This document shows, in pieces, positions 17,588 to 26,859 of a stretch of DNA of 64,000 nt. How positions within the stretch are numbered: position 1 is the first letter of the stretch; the number at the start of each line of letters is the position of its first letter. Where the stretch lies: positions 5,486,001 through 5,550,000 of the forward strand of contig NZ_CP022529.1 in assembly GCF_002237595.1 (NCBI RefSeq). Direction: 5' to 3'. This DNA comes from Labrenzia sp. VG12 (lineage in GTDB: Bacteria > Pseudomonadota > Alphaproteobacteria > Rhizobiales > Stappiaceae). Below the pieces are notes generated by a model. The model ran no database searches. It had not been told where the DNA came from and worked only from the letters and a program-made list of their open reading frames with translations. A program made the translations under genes and the position numbers.

Positions 17588-19180
17588 ATGGGTCGTACTG
17601 GGACCATCTTCGTAGCAGTTTGTATGGCCGTGATTGCCCTGTCTTCGGCAACCGTCCTTGTGTTCCAGTTCGGTCGTCCGCTCGGTGAAGCGGTGTCGCT
17701 GTCGCTTGCGCTCATGTGCACCATGATCCTGTTCCATCTCCTGATCGGACGGGCGCGCGATCGGGGGGCAGTCAACGAAGCCGTTGAGCGACTTGAAGAA
17801 CGCATGACGGACCTGGACGAAGACGTCGGCAATCTGGAAGGGCGCCTGACCGGCATGGAACACGCGGTGCCGCGCCGGACCCGTGCGGAGATCGATCCGC
17901 TGTTTGCAGAAGTTGAGGTTCTGGGAACGCTGGTCAAGCAGATGGCGGAAGCCATGTCGGACCTCGAGACCAAGGTCGAAGACCAGCAGGCAATCGCGCC
18001 ACCTCCGCGGGCGCCGAGCCTGCCGCGTTACCAGCAGCCCGCTCAGCAACCTCCTTATCCGGCGGAGCAGGAGCAGGCGTACCGGGCTCCCCGGGACTGG
18101 CCGCCCGTGCAACAACCTGAGCAGCATGCACAGTATGCACCTGCCGAAGCGCCGCGCGGGCAGCAGGACATGTACCCGTCAGCACCGGTGCAGTCCCACC
18201 GTGACATGGCCGAGCTTGACCGTCGCTACGGTGTTCATGCGCCGCGTGAAGGCGATGAACCTGCGCATCTGAACGCTGCTCCCCGCCAGGATTATGCCAA
18301 CCGGGCCTCGCACCAGGAGGTCGCGCGCGAGCTGGCAGCACCTGCTCACGAAGATCCGGCCCTGGCGCCTGCGCCGCAGGCCAACAGGCCGAACATGGCC
18401 ATGCGCGAGCTGATAACCTCGGCGCTGAATGCCAATCGGGTTGAGTTGCATCTGCAGCCGATCGTGACGCTGCCGCAGCGCCAGGTGAAATATTATGAGG
18501 CCTTCACCCGTTTGCGCGATGTCGAAGGCAACCTGATCGATGCCGCCGCTTTCCTGCCGGAGGCCGTTATGTCCGGCCAGGTCGCGCGCATCGACAATCT
18601 GCTGCTGTTCCGTTCGATACAGGTCGTGCGCCGGCTGACCTCGCGCAACCGCAATGCCATCCTGTTCTGCAACATCTCGACCGTATCGCTCGCTGACGAG
18701 ACCTTCTTCCCGGGCTTCCTGGAGTTCGTCAAGGACAACCAGAATTTTGCCGACGTGCTGGTATTCGAGTTTGCGCAGGACGATGTCGCGGCAATGGGTG
18801 CGCTGGAGCTGGAAAGCCTGAGCGCCCTCTACGACCTCGGGTTCCGGTTCTCCGTCGACCGGATTTCCGACATGAAGATGGATTTCAACTCACTGGCTGG
18901 CCGCGGCTTCAAGTTCGGCAAGCTCAATGCCGATTACCTGATCGGCCGGCGCGAAGCCAAACACGGGCATATTCACCCATCGGATTTCGGCGATCTCCTG
19001 CAGCGCTACGGCATGCAGCTCATAACCGATCATGTCGAAACCGAATCTCAGGTGCTGGAACTTCTCGACTATGACGTGACCCTGGCCCAGGGCACTTTGT
19101 TCTCGCCGCCGCGCCCGGTTCGGGCCGAAGTGCTCCAGGGTGCACCAGCTCCCGGGCCCAGGCGGTCAGCGGCGGGATAA
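17588..19180 (+). CDS. Membrane EAL-domain protein with degenerate active site (TipF-like)
   Basis: The 530-residue protein has two N-terminal membrane helices (about 6-27 and 32-54), a coiled coil (about 60-95), a Pro/Gln-rich linker (about 135-260) and a C-terminal EAL domain (about 270-520). This order matches TipF of Caulobacter, a c-di-GMP receptor that positions the flagellum. The EAL signature reads EAF (E304), the DDFGTG loop is replaced by VDRISD (D424), and the EGVET motif reads DHVET, so several metal ligands of an active phosphodiesterase are missing. It probably binds rather than cleaves c-di-GMP. Preceded by a CtrA-type motif. Confidence 0.85.
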   Translation: MGRTGTIFVAVCMAVIALSSATVLVFQFGRPLGEAVSLSLALMCTMILFHLLIGRARDRGAVNEAVERLEERMTDLDEDVGNLEGRLTGMEHAVPRRTRAEIDPLFAEVEVLGTLVKQMAEAMSDLETKVEDQQAIAPPPRAPSLPRYQQPAQQPPYPAEQEQAYRAPRDWPPVQQPEQHAQYAPAEAPRGQQDMYPSAPVQSHRDMAELDRRYGVHAPREGDEPAHLNAAPRQDYANRASHQEVARELAAPAHEDPALAPAPQANRPNMAMRELITSALNANRVELHLQPIVTLPQRQVKYYEAFTRLRDVEGNLIDAAAFLPEAVMSGQVARIDNLLLFRSIQVVRRLTSRNRNAILFCNISTVSLADETFFPGFLEFVKDNQNFADVLVFEFAQDDVAAMGALELESLSALYDLGFRFSVDRISDMKMDFNSLAGRGFKFGKLNADYLIGRREAKHGHIHPSDFGDLLQRYGMQLITDHVETESQVLELLDYDVTLAQGTLFSPPRPVRAEVLQGAPAPGPRRSAAG

Positions 19181-19203
19181 CCCGCCGCCGCCTGATCCGG
19201 ACC

Positions 19204-20529
19204 TCAGCCCTGTTTTGGTCCGACGGTAACGATCGTCGGGGTTTTGTCTTCAAGCAGACGCTTGGCAACGCGTTGAACGTCTTCGAGCGTGACCGCCTCG
19301 ATTTCGCTGTTTCGACGATCGAAATAGTCGATCCCGAGGTCGGCATTCTGCAGACCGACCAGCTGACGGGCAATCTTCCCGGAACTGTCGAACCTGAGCG
19401 CGTAGGAGCCGGTCAGAAACTGCTTGGCAGCGCGTAGCTCCTCTTCCGACGGGCCTTGCTCAGCCATTCTTTGCAGCTGTTCCAGGATGATGGAAACCGT
19501 CTCGTTGGCCCGATCCGCCTTGGTGGCTGCCGAGCCGATCAGCAGGCCGGTATGGGCGTAGGGTGAAAGTGATGTTCCGGTGCTGTAGGAAAGGCCGCGT
19601 TTTTCACGGACCTCCTGATAAAGCCAGGACGTGAAGGTGCCGCCACCCAGGATGTGGTTCATCACGAATGCGGCCTGATAATCCGGGTCGTTTCGTTTCA
19701 GCCCCGGCAGGCCGACAAGGATCGTCGATTGCGGGACTGCAAGTTCATCGCTGATCCGGTCACCGTAGGCAGGGTCGAGATCGGCAACGGAAACCAGATC
19801 ACCTTCTGCCGGCAGTGTCAGGAACATCTTGTCCAGAATCTTGGCCAGGGCTTCCGCGTCTATCGCGCCGACCACACCGACGGTCAGGCCGCTCCGGGTC
19901 AGAAGCCGCTTGTGCTGTTCCGCCAGATCATCTGCGGTGAGCGTTTCAAGGCTTTCGACGGTGCCCAGGGTTGGCCGTGAATAGGGATGGTCGCCGAACA
20001 TGGCCTTAGCGAGCGATCTGCCGGCAATCGCATCAGGATCGCTTTCATTCCGCTTTGCCCGGGTCACCAGCTGGGTTTTCATGCGTTCCAGCGGCGTTTC
20101 ATCAAAGCGGGGGCGGTTGACCGCCAAGGCAAGCAGGTCGACCCCTTCGTCGAGACTGGGCGTAAGGCTGCGCAAGCTGCCGTAGAACCGGTCCTTGCCG
20201 GTGCTGAACCCGATGCTGATCGCAAGCTCTTCCATTCGGCCCTGAAAGGCCTCGCTGTCCAGTTCGCCGGCACCTTCGTCAAGCGTGGCAGCAAGCAGTC
20301 GGGTCACCCCTTCCTTGCCATGCGGGTCCTGCGCCGACCCACCGGTAAAGGAGAAATTCAGGGCAACGATCGGAACGGTATGATCTTCAACCAGCCAGGC
20401 TTCGATCCCACCCGGGCTGGTGACTTTCTGAATCTCAACGGCCTGAGCCGGTCCTGGCGCCACAAGGAGGACGATCAGTGTCAGACAGGCAAACGCGAAC
20501 CAGTCGTGCGAGTACTTGCGGTGAGCCAT
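19204..20529 (-). CDS. M16-family peptidase-like protein, non-catalytic subunit
   Basis: The 441-residue protein has a signal peptide (FACLTLIVLLVAPGPAQA) and two M16 (pitrilysin/processing-peptidase) domains. Where active members carry HxxEH it reads GVTRLLAATLDEGAG, so the zinc site is absent. The C-terminal half keeps the substrate-binding Arg/Tyr segment (REKRGLSYSTGTSL). Paired with the catalytic M16 gene one base upstream, it likely completes a periplasmic heterodimer, as in two-gene M16B systems. An ATG at 20529 follows the upstream stop almost directly, implying coupled translation. Confidence 0.9.
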   Translation of the reverse strand: MAHRKYSHDWFAFACLTLIVLLVAPGPAQAVEIQKVTSPGGIEAWLVEDHTVPIVALNFSFTGGSAQDPHGKEGVTRLLAATLDEGAGELDSEAFQGRMEELAISIGFSTGKDRFYGSLRSLTPSLDEGVDLLALAVNRPRFDETPLERMKTQLVTRAKRNESDPDAIAGRSLAKAMFGDHPYSRPTLGTVESLETLTADDLAEQHKRLLTRSGLTVGVVGAIDAEALAKILDKMFLTLPAEGDLVSVADLDPAYGDRISDELAVPQSTILVGLPGLKRNDPDYQAAFVMNHILGGGTFTSWLYQEVREKRGLSYSTGTSLSPYAHTGLLIGSAATKADRANETVSIILEQLQRMAEQGPSEEELRAAKQFLTGSYALRFDSSGKIARQLVGLQNADLGIDYFDRRNSEIEAVTLEDVQRVAKRLLEDKTPTIVTVGPKQG

Positions 20530-20530
20530 A

Positions 20531-22003
20531 TCAGGACTTGTCCTTCACTTTCGGGGCCTCGGTCTGGGCAGCGTCCGGAACATCAGGCGCCTCAATGCGC
20601 AATTCGCCGCTGACCGGCAGACCAGACAGGTAGGTACGGGCTGCTTCAAGCACATCTTCCGGCGTAACCGCGCTGACCTGTGCCGGCCAGGTCTGTACCT
20701 CTTCTATGGTCAGTCCGGTTGTCAGTGCGCTGCCGAAGAGACGCGCCAGACGCGACTGGCTGTCCTGGGCGTAGATCGCACCTGCAATCATGCTGTTCTT
20801 GGCGCGTTCGACTTCTGCCTCGGTGACGCCGGTTTCCAGCAGCCTTGCAATTTCTGCTGCCATCAGGCGCTCCATGTCCTCAAGGGTAAAGCCGGGGCGC
20901 GGCGAGGCGTAAACGCCGAAGCGCCCGTCATCGAGGGCTCCTCCCTGATAATAGGCTCCGGCGCCGAGGGCGGCTTCTTGGTCCAGGACCAGGGCCTTGT
21001 GCAGCCGGCTCGACGGACCTTCGCCAAGGATATAGGCCAAGACATCGAGTGCCTCGGGCTGGCGTCCATCGCCGGTTGACTGGCTGGGCACGATCCAGGT
21101 CTGTGACAGGGATTCCTGGCGAACGCGCGGATCGCTGACCGCAATCCGCCGCTCTCCGGAAAGAGGCGGCTCTGCCGGACGGACACGGGGCGGTGGTTCT
21201 GCCCGACGGGCGACCTTGCCGTAGGTGTTCTCGGCAATCTTGCGGACGTCTTCCACGTCGACGTCACCGGCGACAACCACGACCGCGTTGTTTGGCGTGT
21301 AGAACCGGTCGTAGAAGGCGAGGGCGGCTTCCTTGTTGAGGGCCCTGATCTCGCTCTCCCATCCGATCACGGGCGAGCCATAGGGGTGATTGACAAAGGT
21401 GATCGCATTAAGCGCTTCCCGCAGGCGCGAACCCGGTTCGCTGTCGACGCGTGAACGGCGCTCTTCGAGGACGACGTCGCGTTCGGGATCGACAACCGCA
21501 TCCGAGAGGATCAGGTTCTCCATCCGGTCGGCTTCAAGTTCCATCATAAGCGGCAGATGTTCCTTGGCGACCCGCTGAAAATAGGCCGTGTAGTCCGCAC
21601 TGGTGAACGCGTTCTCCTGACCGCCGCGCTCGGCAACCATCCTGGAAAAGGCACCATCCGGGTTGTTGGTCGTTCCCTTGAACATCAGGTGTTCCAGGAA
21701 ATGTGCGACACCTGATTGCCCGTCGGGTTCGTCCGCAGCGCCGACCTTGTACCAGATCATGTGGGTTGCAACGGGAGCCCGGCGGTCGGGTATGACCACC
21801 ACTTGCAGGCCGTTTTCAAGAGTGAAGCTTTCCAGATTTGGCGCGATCAGAATGTTGGCGGCCTTGACCAAGTTTTCCGTGGCAACTGCGGGCAGGCTTG
21901 TCGCAGGGCCAGTGAGCAGAAGCACCGGCAGCAGAATGGGACCGAGTGTCCGCCTGAGACAGCGCGCGGAAAATGGTGATCGCCGTTTGCAAGATGGGTT
22001 CAC
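20531..22003 (-). CDS. M16-family zinc metallopeptidase, catalytic subunit
   Basis: The 490-residue protein has an Arg-rich N-terminus and signal segment (LGPILLPVLLLTGPATSLPA), the zinc motif HFLEH near residue 101, and the third ligand in VVLEERRSRVDSE about 75 residues later. It should cleave peptides in the periplasm. Two starts are possible: TTG at 22009 or GTG at 22003; GGGAG touches the TTG but stands 6 bases from the GTG, so 22003 is preferred. First gene of a two-gene unit with the non-catalytic partner. Confidence 0.92.
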   Translation of the reverse strand: MNPSCKRRSPFSARCLRRTLGPILLPVLLLTGPATSLPAVATENLVKAANILIAPNLESFTLENGLQVVVIPDRRAPVATHMIWYKVGAADEPDGQSGVAHFLEHLMFKGTTNNPDGAFSRMVAERGGQENAFTSADYTAYFQRVAKEHLPLMMELEADRMENLILSDAVVDPERDVVLEERRSRVDSEPGSRLREALNAITFVNHPYGSPVIGWESEIRALNKEAALAFYDRFYTPNNAVVVVAGDVDVEDVRKIAENTYGKVARRAEPPPRVRPAEPPLSGERRIAVSDPRVRQESLSQTWIVPSQSTGDGRQPEALDVLAYILGEGPSSRLHKALVLDQEAALGAGAYYQGGALDDGRFGVYASPRPGFTLEDMERLMAAEIARLLETGVTEAEVERAKNSMIAGAIYAQDSQSRLARLFGSALTTGLTIEEVQTWPAQVSAVTPEDVLEAARTYLSGLPVSGELRIEAPDVPDAAQTEAPKVKDKS

Positions 22004-22131
22004 ATGCAACTCCCGAGTTCTGTGGACCGGTCACGGCCGGTTCGCTGGCCTGGGTCCGGACCAACTGGCCGGCCGGAAAGGTTAAGGCCGTTTGTCCGCT
22101 GCTGCCTGACGGCTATTACAATGCACGAAAC

Positions 22132-22178
22132 AAAAAACCTCCGGACCTTCTTCCATATAGGGAATCAGGACCGGAGGT
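22132..22178 (-). terminator. Rho-independent terminator of the lipoprotein gene
   Basis: ACCTCCGG (22137-22144) pairs with CCGGAGGT (22171-22178), with further pairing possible inside the 26-base loop. On the complementary strand it is followed by six T. It lies just past the lipoprotein stop and before the M16 unit. Confidence 0.75.
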
Positions 22179-22224
22179 CTCGTTACTTTTTCGTCATCTA
22201 TGCGCGACAGAGAGGGTGTGCCGG

Positions 22225-22926
22225 TTAGCGGCAGAATTCCTTCTCGCCTTCCAGGCAACGCGGATCGAGCGGCTTGGAATCATATTCATCATAGTTGCTC
22301 GGCTTCCGGTCCTTCTTCTGGACCACCTCGGGCATGGGAGCATCCGGTGAGGGTGTGCTGTAGTCGGAGGGTGGTTCCGTCAGGAAGCGTCGTTTGGCAA
22401 GGCCGCTTTGCGTGACACCGGCCTGCTGGCTCTTCAGCTTCTGCAATCGTTCCCACTCGGCCTGCTGCTCGGCGCGTGTCAGTCTGCTGCCTTCGTCGAT
22501 CTCGTCTTGACGACGTTCTGCCTCAAGATCTCGACCGGTGCCGGTAACGCCGGTGATCTTGAAACCGCGCATCTGTTCAGGGGTCAACGGCTCGGCGTTC
22601 ATGCTGCCTGCCTTACCCGAGCTGGCATAAAGCTGCTGGATTTCGGTGAGATCCTGGTTCTCGCGCTGCTTGGGCCAGTTTTCGGAATTCACGCCGGCAA
22701 CATTTGTTTCCGGCTCCGGCAACTTGCCCGGCTCTGCCGGCATGGCGAGTGGGGCGCGTGGCTTGTAGTCGATCGGCTTCTCGTTCGGATCAACGGCGCC
22801 AAGGCCCTTCATGACGCTGTCGACAAGCGCCACATCCGGCGCCTGGCTTGTGCCGTCGGCGGCCTGACAGGCAGCCAGCCCGGCCAGAAGGACCAGAACC
22901 AAACCGTTTTTCACAAAACCAAACAT
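22225..22926 (-). CDS. Lipoprotein of unknown function
   Basis: The 233-residue protein has a lipoprotein signal (LVLVLLAGLAAC, cleavage before Cys) followed by a low-complexity, charged and Pro-rich mature part without membrane segments. Part of it (TRAEQQAEWERLQKLKSQQ) looks helical. No known domain is visible. The ATG at 22926 is used because it opens onto the signal sequence; an in-frame start at 22974 would add 16 residues. It lies downstream of lspA, the signal peptidase that would process it, on the same strand. Confidence 0.78.
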   Translation of the reverse strand: MFGFVKNGLVLVLLAGLAACQAADGTSQAPDVALVDSVMKGLGAVDPNEKPIDYKPRAPLAMPAEPGKLPEPETNVAGVNSENWPKQRENQDLTEIQQLYASSGKAGSMNAEPLTPEQMRGFKITGVTGTGRDLEAERRQDEIDEGSRLTRAEQQAEWERLQKLKSQQAGVTQSGLAKRRFLTEPPSDYSTPSPDAPMPEVVQKKDRKPSNYDEYDSKPLDPRCLEGEKEFCR

Positions 22927-23011
22927 CGTCCGCGCCACAGCAGACTCCCCGAAAATACATGTTTTTGCCGGCAACCTGCTGCCCGCAATCCGTCAGTCCA
23001 GCATTAAACCG

Positions 23012-23548
23012 CTATTTTGCGGCTGAATTAGGACCATTTGTGAAACTGTCATACAGGAGACCGATCACGCCCGCAACGATCCACACATCCGCTAGGTTGA
23101 AGACATACCACGAGAATGTGCCGACATGAAAATGGACGAAGTCCACCACGGCCCCGTGAAACAGCCTGTCGACCCCGTTGCCGAGCGCGCCACCGATAAC
23201 CAGGGCGAGCGACAGCGCGACCAGTCGCGACGTGCAGCGGCTGGACCAGACCCAAAGGCCGATCGTCACGACAACCGTCAGTCCGGCCAGCAGCCAGCGA
23301 CCGAGATCGCTGTTCTGCTGAAAAAGTCCGTAAGAAATGCCCCTGTTCCAGACAAGAACGATATCGAGAACAGGCAACAGTTCGACCGGGCCGTTGCGTT
23401 GCAGGTCAAAACCCTGAACCAGCCAGAGTTTCGTGCCCTGGTCCAGAACAAGGCCGATCAGGGCAATGATCAGAACTAAGCCGCTGAAACGGCCCCAAAG
23501 AAGGGGCTGTTTCGCTCCGGCAGGCCCGGCTTGATCCGCATCGGTCAT
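23012..23548 (-). CDS. lspA: Lipoprotein signal peptidase (signal peptidase II)
   Basis: The 178-residue inner-membrane protease has four hydrophobic helices and both catalytic aspartates: GNGVDRL (D127) and VFNLADVWI (D154). It removes signal peptides from prolipoproteins after lipidation. The ATG at 23548 is chosen because it gives the usual short cytoplasmic N-terminus. It follows ileS by 20 bases, the ileS-lspA order common in proteobacteria. Confidence 0.97.
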   Translation of the reverse strand: MTDADQAGPAGAKQPLLWGRFSGLVLIIALIGLVLDQGTKLWLVQGFDLQRNGPVELLPVLDIVLVWNRGISYGLFQQNSDLGRWLLAGLTVVVTIGLWVWSSRCTSRLVALSLALVIGGALGNGVDRLFHGAVVDFVHFHVGTFSWYVFNLADVWIVAGVIGLLYDSFTNGPNSAAK

Positions 23549-23568
23549 TCTGCTGGCCACACCTTGTC

Positions 23569-26529
23569 TTATGCCGCTGCGTGGGCTGCATCCCACTCCC
23601 GGAGGGCAGCCGCATCACGCGGGGTTACGTCCGGATAGTCCGGATCGGAGCCCACGTCTGGAAGGATTTTCCAGGAGCGGGCGCACTTGGTTCCTTCCGC
23701 CAGAGCCGGAACGACGGCCACGCCCTTGGTGTCTTCCAGCGTGAAGGCGCCGGCCGGGGCCGGATCCGCGGACAGCGTCAACTGGCTGGTGATGGCGATG
23801 TCTGCCATGTCCTTGCCTTCAAGCGCGGCCATCAGGTCCGGATCGGTGACATGAACCACCGGATGGGCTTCCAGGGACGATCCGATGCGCTTTTCGCGAC
23901 GTTCGATTTCAAGGGCACCTGTGATCACACGGCGGACCGTCTTGATCTTTGCCCACTTGGCCGCAAGCGCATCGTCGCGCCACTCAGCCGGGACCGCCGG
24001 GAACTGTTCCAGGTGGACGCAGGCCGCGTCGCCATAGCGGGAGGTCCAGGTCTCATCCATGGTGAAGGGCAGCATCGGCGCCATCCAGGTGACGAGACAA
24101 TTGAACAGTTTGTCGATCACGTAGAGCGACGCCTTGCGGCGTGTGGATGAGGCGGCATCGCAGTAGAGCGCGTCCTTGCGGATGTCGAAATAGAAGGCCG
24201 ACAGCTCCACCGTCATGAAGGTGAACAGCTGGTGGGTGATCTTCTTGTAGTCGAACTCCCAGTAGGCTTCCCGCACGAGCGTATCGAGCTCCGCCAGGCG
24301 GTGAAGCATCAGGCGCTCCAGCTCCGGCATGTCGGAATAGGCGACGTCCTCGCCTTTGGCATGGGCCAGGGAGCCGAGCATCCAGCGCAAGGTGTTGCGC
24401 AGTTTCCGGTAGGCATCAACATTGGTCTTGATGATTTCCTGGCCGAGGCGCTGGTCTTCCCAATAGTCCGTCGAGGCCACCCAGAGACGCAGGATATCGG
24501 CGCCATACTGCTTGATGATATCCTGCGGGAACACCTGGTTTCCGAGGGACTTGGACATCTTGCGTCCGTCCTCGGCCATGGTGAAACCATGGGTCAGCAC
24601 GGCATCATATGGCGCGCGACCGCGCGTGCCGCAGCTTTCCAGAAGCGAGGAATGGAACCAGCCGCGATGCTGGTCTGAACCTTCCAGGTAAAGCACATAG
24701 TCATTGCCGCCATCGACCTTGCGTTTCGGCGCCAGGTCTTCGCGTTCTTCCATCACGAAAGCGTGGGTTGAGCCACTGTCGAACCAGACATCGAGGATGT
24801 CCATGACCATGTCCCACTCATCGGCCTTGTAGTCGTTGCCAAGGAACCGTTCCTTGGCACCACCCTCGAACCAGGCATCCGCGCCTTCGGCAGAGAAGGC
24901 TTCAAAGATGCGCTTGTTGACCGCTTCGTCCTTCAGGATCTCGGCGGTTTCCTTGTGGATGAAGACGGTGATCGGCACGCCCCAGGCGCGCTGGCGCGAC
25001 AGGACCCAGTCCGGGCGGTTCTCGATCATGGAACGCAACCGGTTCTGACCGCTGCCCGGCACGAAGCGGGTTTCGTCGATGGCGGTCAGCGCGCGGGTGC
25101 GCAAGGTGTCGCCTTCGCCGCCAAGGGTCTTGTCCATATAGACGAACCACTGGGGCGTGTTGCGGAAGATCACCGGTTTCTTGGACCGCCAGGAATGCGG
25201 ATAGGAGTGGGTCAGGCGGCCAAGGCCGATCAGGTTGCCGGCTTCTTTCAGCCGTTCGATGACCGCCTTGTTGGCCTTGCCCTTTTCCCCCTTGTGGGTG
25301 ATCACCTCGAAGCCGTCAAAGCCCGGTGCGTCCTTGGTGTAAAAGCCGTCATCGGCGACCGTGAACGGGATCGCAGTGCTGATGCCGCGCGCTTCCAGAT
25401 CGGTCCGTTTGGCCATCCAGATCTCAAAGTCGTCCGCGCCGTGGCCAGGCGCCGTGTGCACGAAGCCGGTACCTGCATCGTCGGTCACGTGGTCGCCATC
25501 CAGGAGCGGAACGTCGAACTCATAGCCGCCGAGATCAAGTTCGGCCAGCGGATGCGCCAGGGTCATGGTGCCCAGTTCGTCCGCTGTCACACCGCGCAGG
25601 CGGTTGAAGTCGGTGATGCGGGCATTCTTGAAAACGTCGTCGGCCAGCGCGTCCGCCAGGATCAGCTTGTCGCCCTTCTGCACCCAGTTGTCGTCCGGCA
25701 GGCCATCCTGGGTAACCTCATAGATCGAGTAGGCGATCTTCGAGGAGAAACAGACGGCACGGTTGCCCGGGATTGTCCAGGGGGTGGTTGTCCAGATGAC
25801 AACAGCGGAATCAAGAAGTTCCTCGACCGCCGCCTCGTCGCTGCCGCCGGCGCTCTCGATCGGAAACTTCACCCAGATCATGTCGGACTTGTGGTCGTGA
25901 TACTCGATCTCGGCTTCCGCCAGCGCGGTCTTTTCGACCACCGACCACATCACCGGCTTGGAGCCGCGGTAGAGCTGCCCGGACATGGCAAACTTCATCA
26001 GCTCGTTGGCGATGACGGCTTCGCTTTCAAAGCGCATGGTCAGATACGGGTTGTCCCAGTCGCCTTCGATGCCGAGGCGCTTGAACTCCTTGCGCTGGAC
26101 GTCGATCCAGTGTTCGGCGAAGTCGCGGCATTCCTTGCGGAATTCGTTGATCGGCACTTCGTCCTTGTTCTTGCCCTTGGCGCGGTACTGTTCCTCGATC
26201 TTCCACTCGATCGGCAGACCATGACAGTCCCAGCCGGGAACATAGTTGCTCTCATACCCCAGCATCTGCATGGAGCGGGTGACGATGTCCTTCAGCGTCT
26301 TGTTGAGCGCATGGCCGATATGGATGTTGCCGTTGGCATAGGGAGGGCCGTCATGCAGGACATATTTGTCGCGGGTTTTGCCCTGCTCGCGCAGTTTCTT
26401 GTAAACCTCGAGCTGCTCCCAGCGGGCCAGGATTTCCGGCTCCTTCTTGGGCAGGCCCGCACGCATCGGGAAATCCGTCTGCGGCAGGTTGAGCGTTTCG
26501 GAATAGTCGCGTTTATCTGTATCGGTCAT
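23569..26529 (-). CDS. ileS: Isoleucyl-tRNA synthetase
   Basis: The roughly 986-residue cytosolic class I synthetase charges tRNA-Ile. It shows GNIHIGHALNK (HIGH motif), the editing domain, and KMSKSLGNQV (KMSKS loop). The C-terminal end lacks the full zinc-binding cysteine cluster of bacterial type-1 enzymes; only GTKCARSWKIL remains. Two in-frame ATG codons are possible, 26565 and 26529; the latter gives MTDTDKRDYSETLNLPQTDF, the usual alphaproteobacterial N-terminus. Neither has a strong ribosome site. Confidence 0.98.
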   Translation of the reverse strand: MTDTDKRDYSETLNLPQTDFPMRAGLPKKEPEILARWEQLEVYKKLREQGKTRDKYVLHDGPPYANGNIHIGHALNKTLKDIVTRSMQMLGYESNYVPGWDCHGLPIEWKIEEQYRAKGKNKDEVPINEFRKECRDFAEHWIDVQRKEFKRLGIEGDWDNPYLTMRFESEAVIANELMKFAMSGQLYRGSKPVMWSVVEKTALAEAEIEYHDHKSDMIWVKFPIESAGGSDEAAVEELLDSAVVIWTTTPWTIPGNRAVCFSSKIAYSIYEVTQDGLPDDNWVQKGDKLILADALADDVFKNARITDFNRLRGVTADELGTMTLAHPLAELDLGGYEFDVPLLDGDHVTDDAGTGFVHTAPGHGADDFEIWMAKRTDLEARGISTAIPFTVADDGFYTKDAPGFDGFEVITHKGEKGKANKAVIERLKEAGNLIGLGRLTHSYPHSWRSKKPVIFRNTPQWFVYMDKTLGGEGDTLRTRALTAIDETRFVPGSGQNRLRSMIENRPDWVLSRQRAWGVPITVFIHKETAEILKDEAVNKRIFEAFSAEGADAWFEGGAKERFLGNDYKADEWDMVMDILDVWFDSGSTHAFVMEEREDLAPKRKVDGGNDYVLYLEGSDQHRGWFHSSLLESCGTRGRAPYDAVLTHGFTMAEDGRKMSKSLGNQVFPQDIIKQYGADILRLWVASTDYWEDQRLGQEIIKTNVDAYRKLRNTLRWMLGSLAHAKGEDVAYSDMPELERLMLHRLAELDTLVREAYWEFDYKKITHQLFTFMTVELSAFYFDIRKDALYCDAASSTRRKASLYVIDKLFNCLVTWMAPMLPFTMDETWTSRYGDAACVHLEQFPAVPAEWRDDALAAKWAKIKTVRRVITGALEIERREKRIGSSLEAHPVVHVTDPDLMAALEGKDMADIAITSQLTLSADPAPAGAFTLEDTKGVAVVPALAEGTKCARSWKILPDVGSDPDYPDVTPRDAAALREWDAAHAAA

Positions 26530-26859
26530 CGTCAGGTCGATCCGTTCGGGCGTCTGGCCCGTCATTCAAAGGGAAGGGATTGCCGGCCTCAGGGAAGGCT
26601 GCAATCGGAAAGCAGGAAGATCCCGGTCCCTGGCGCCGCGCTGGTCGCGTCAGCCGAAGGCCGGGCTAGTAATTCGCGATATCGCGGTCGCCGGCTTGGT
26701 GGCGACTATGAGGTCCCGATGTTGCATGGCAAGGGACATAGCAGCACTTTGCCGCTGAATAAAGATCTCTTGCGCAATCGATCCGGGTTTGCGCGCCAGG
26801 GACCTGGTGACCGCCTGTTCTTCCCTTCCAGAAAAATGCGGAGGAGTAACCGAATATGA
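26530..26859. other. Divergent intergenic region between ileS and the GT87-like gene
   Basis: About 330 bases with no supported gene. A GGAGGAG at 26840-26846 stands before two overlapping starts: an ATG at 26856 that opens a 44-codon frame of no recognisable kind, and the ATG at 26860 of the membrane protein. I see no clear T-box or other leader. Confidence 0.4.

Noticed and set aside
24955..26859. A 634-codon open frame opposite ileS
   Set aside because: Shadow of the synthetase codons; no recognisable domain and no promoter or ribosome site.
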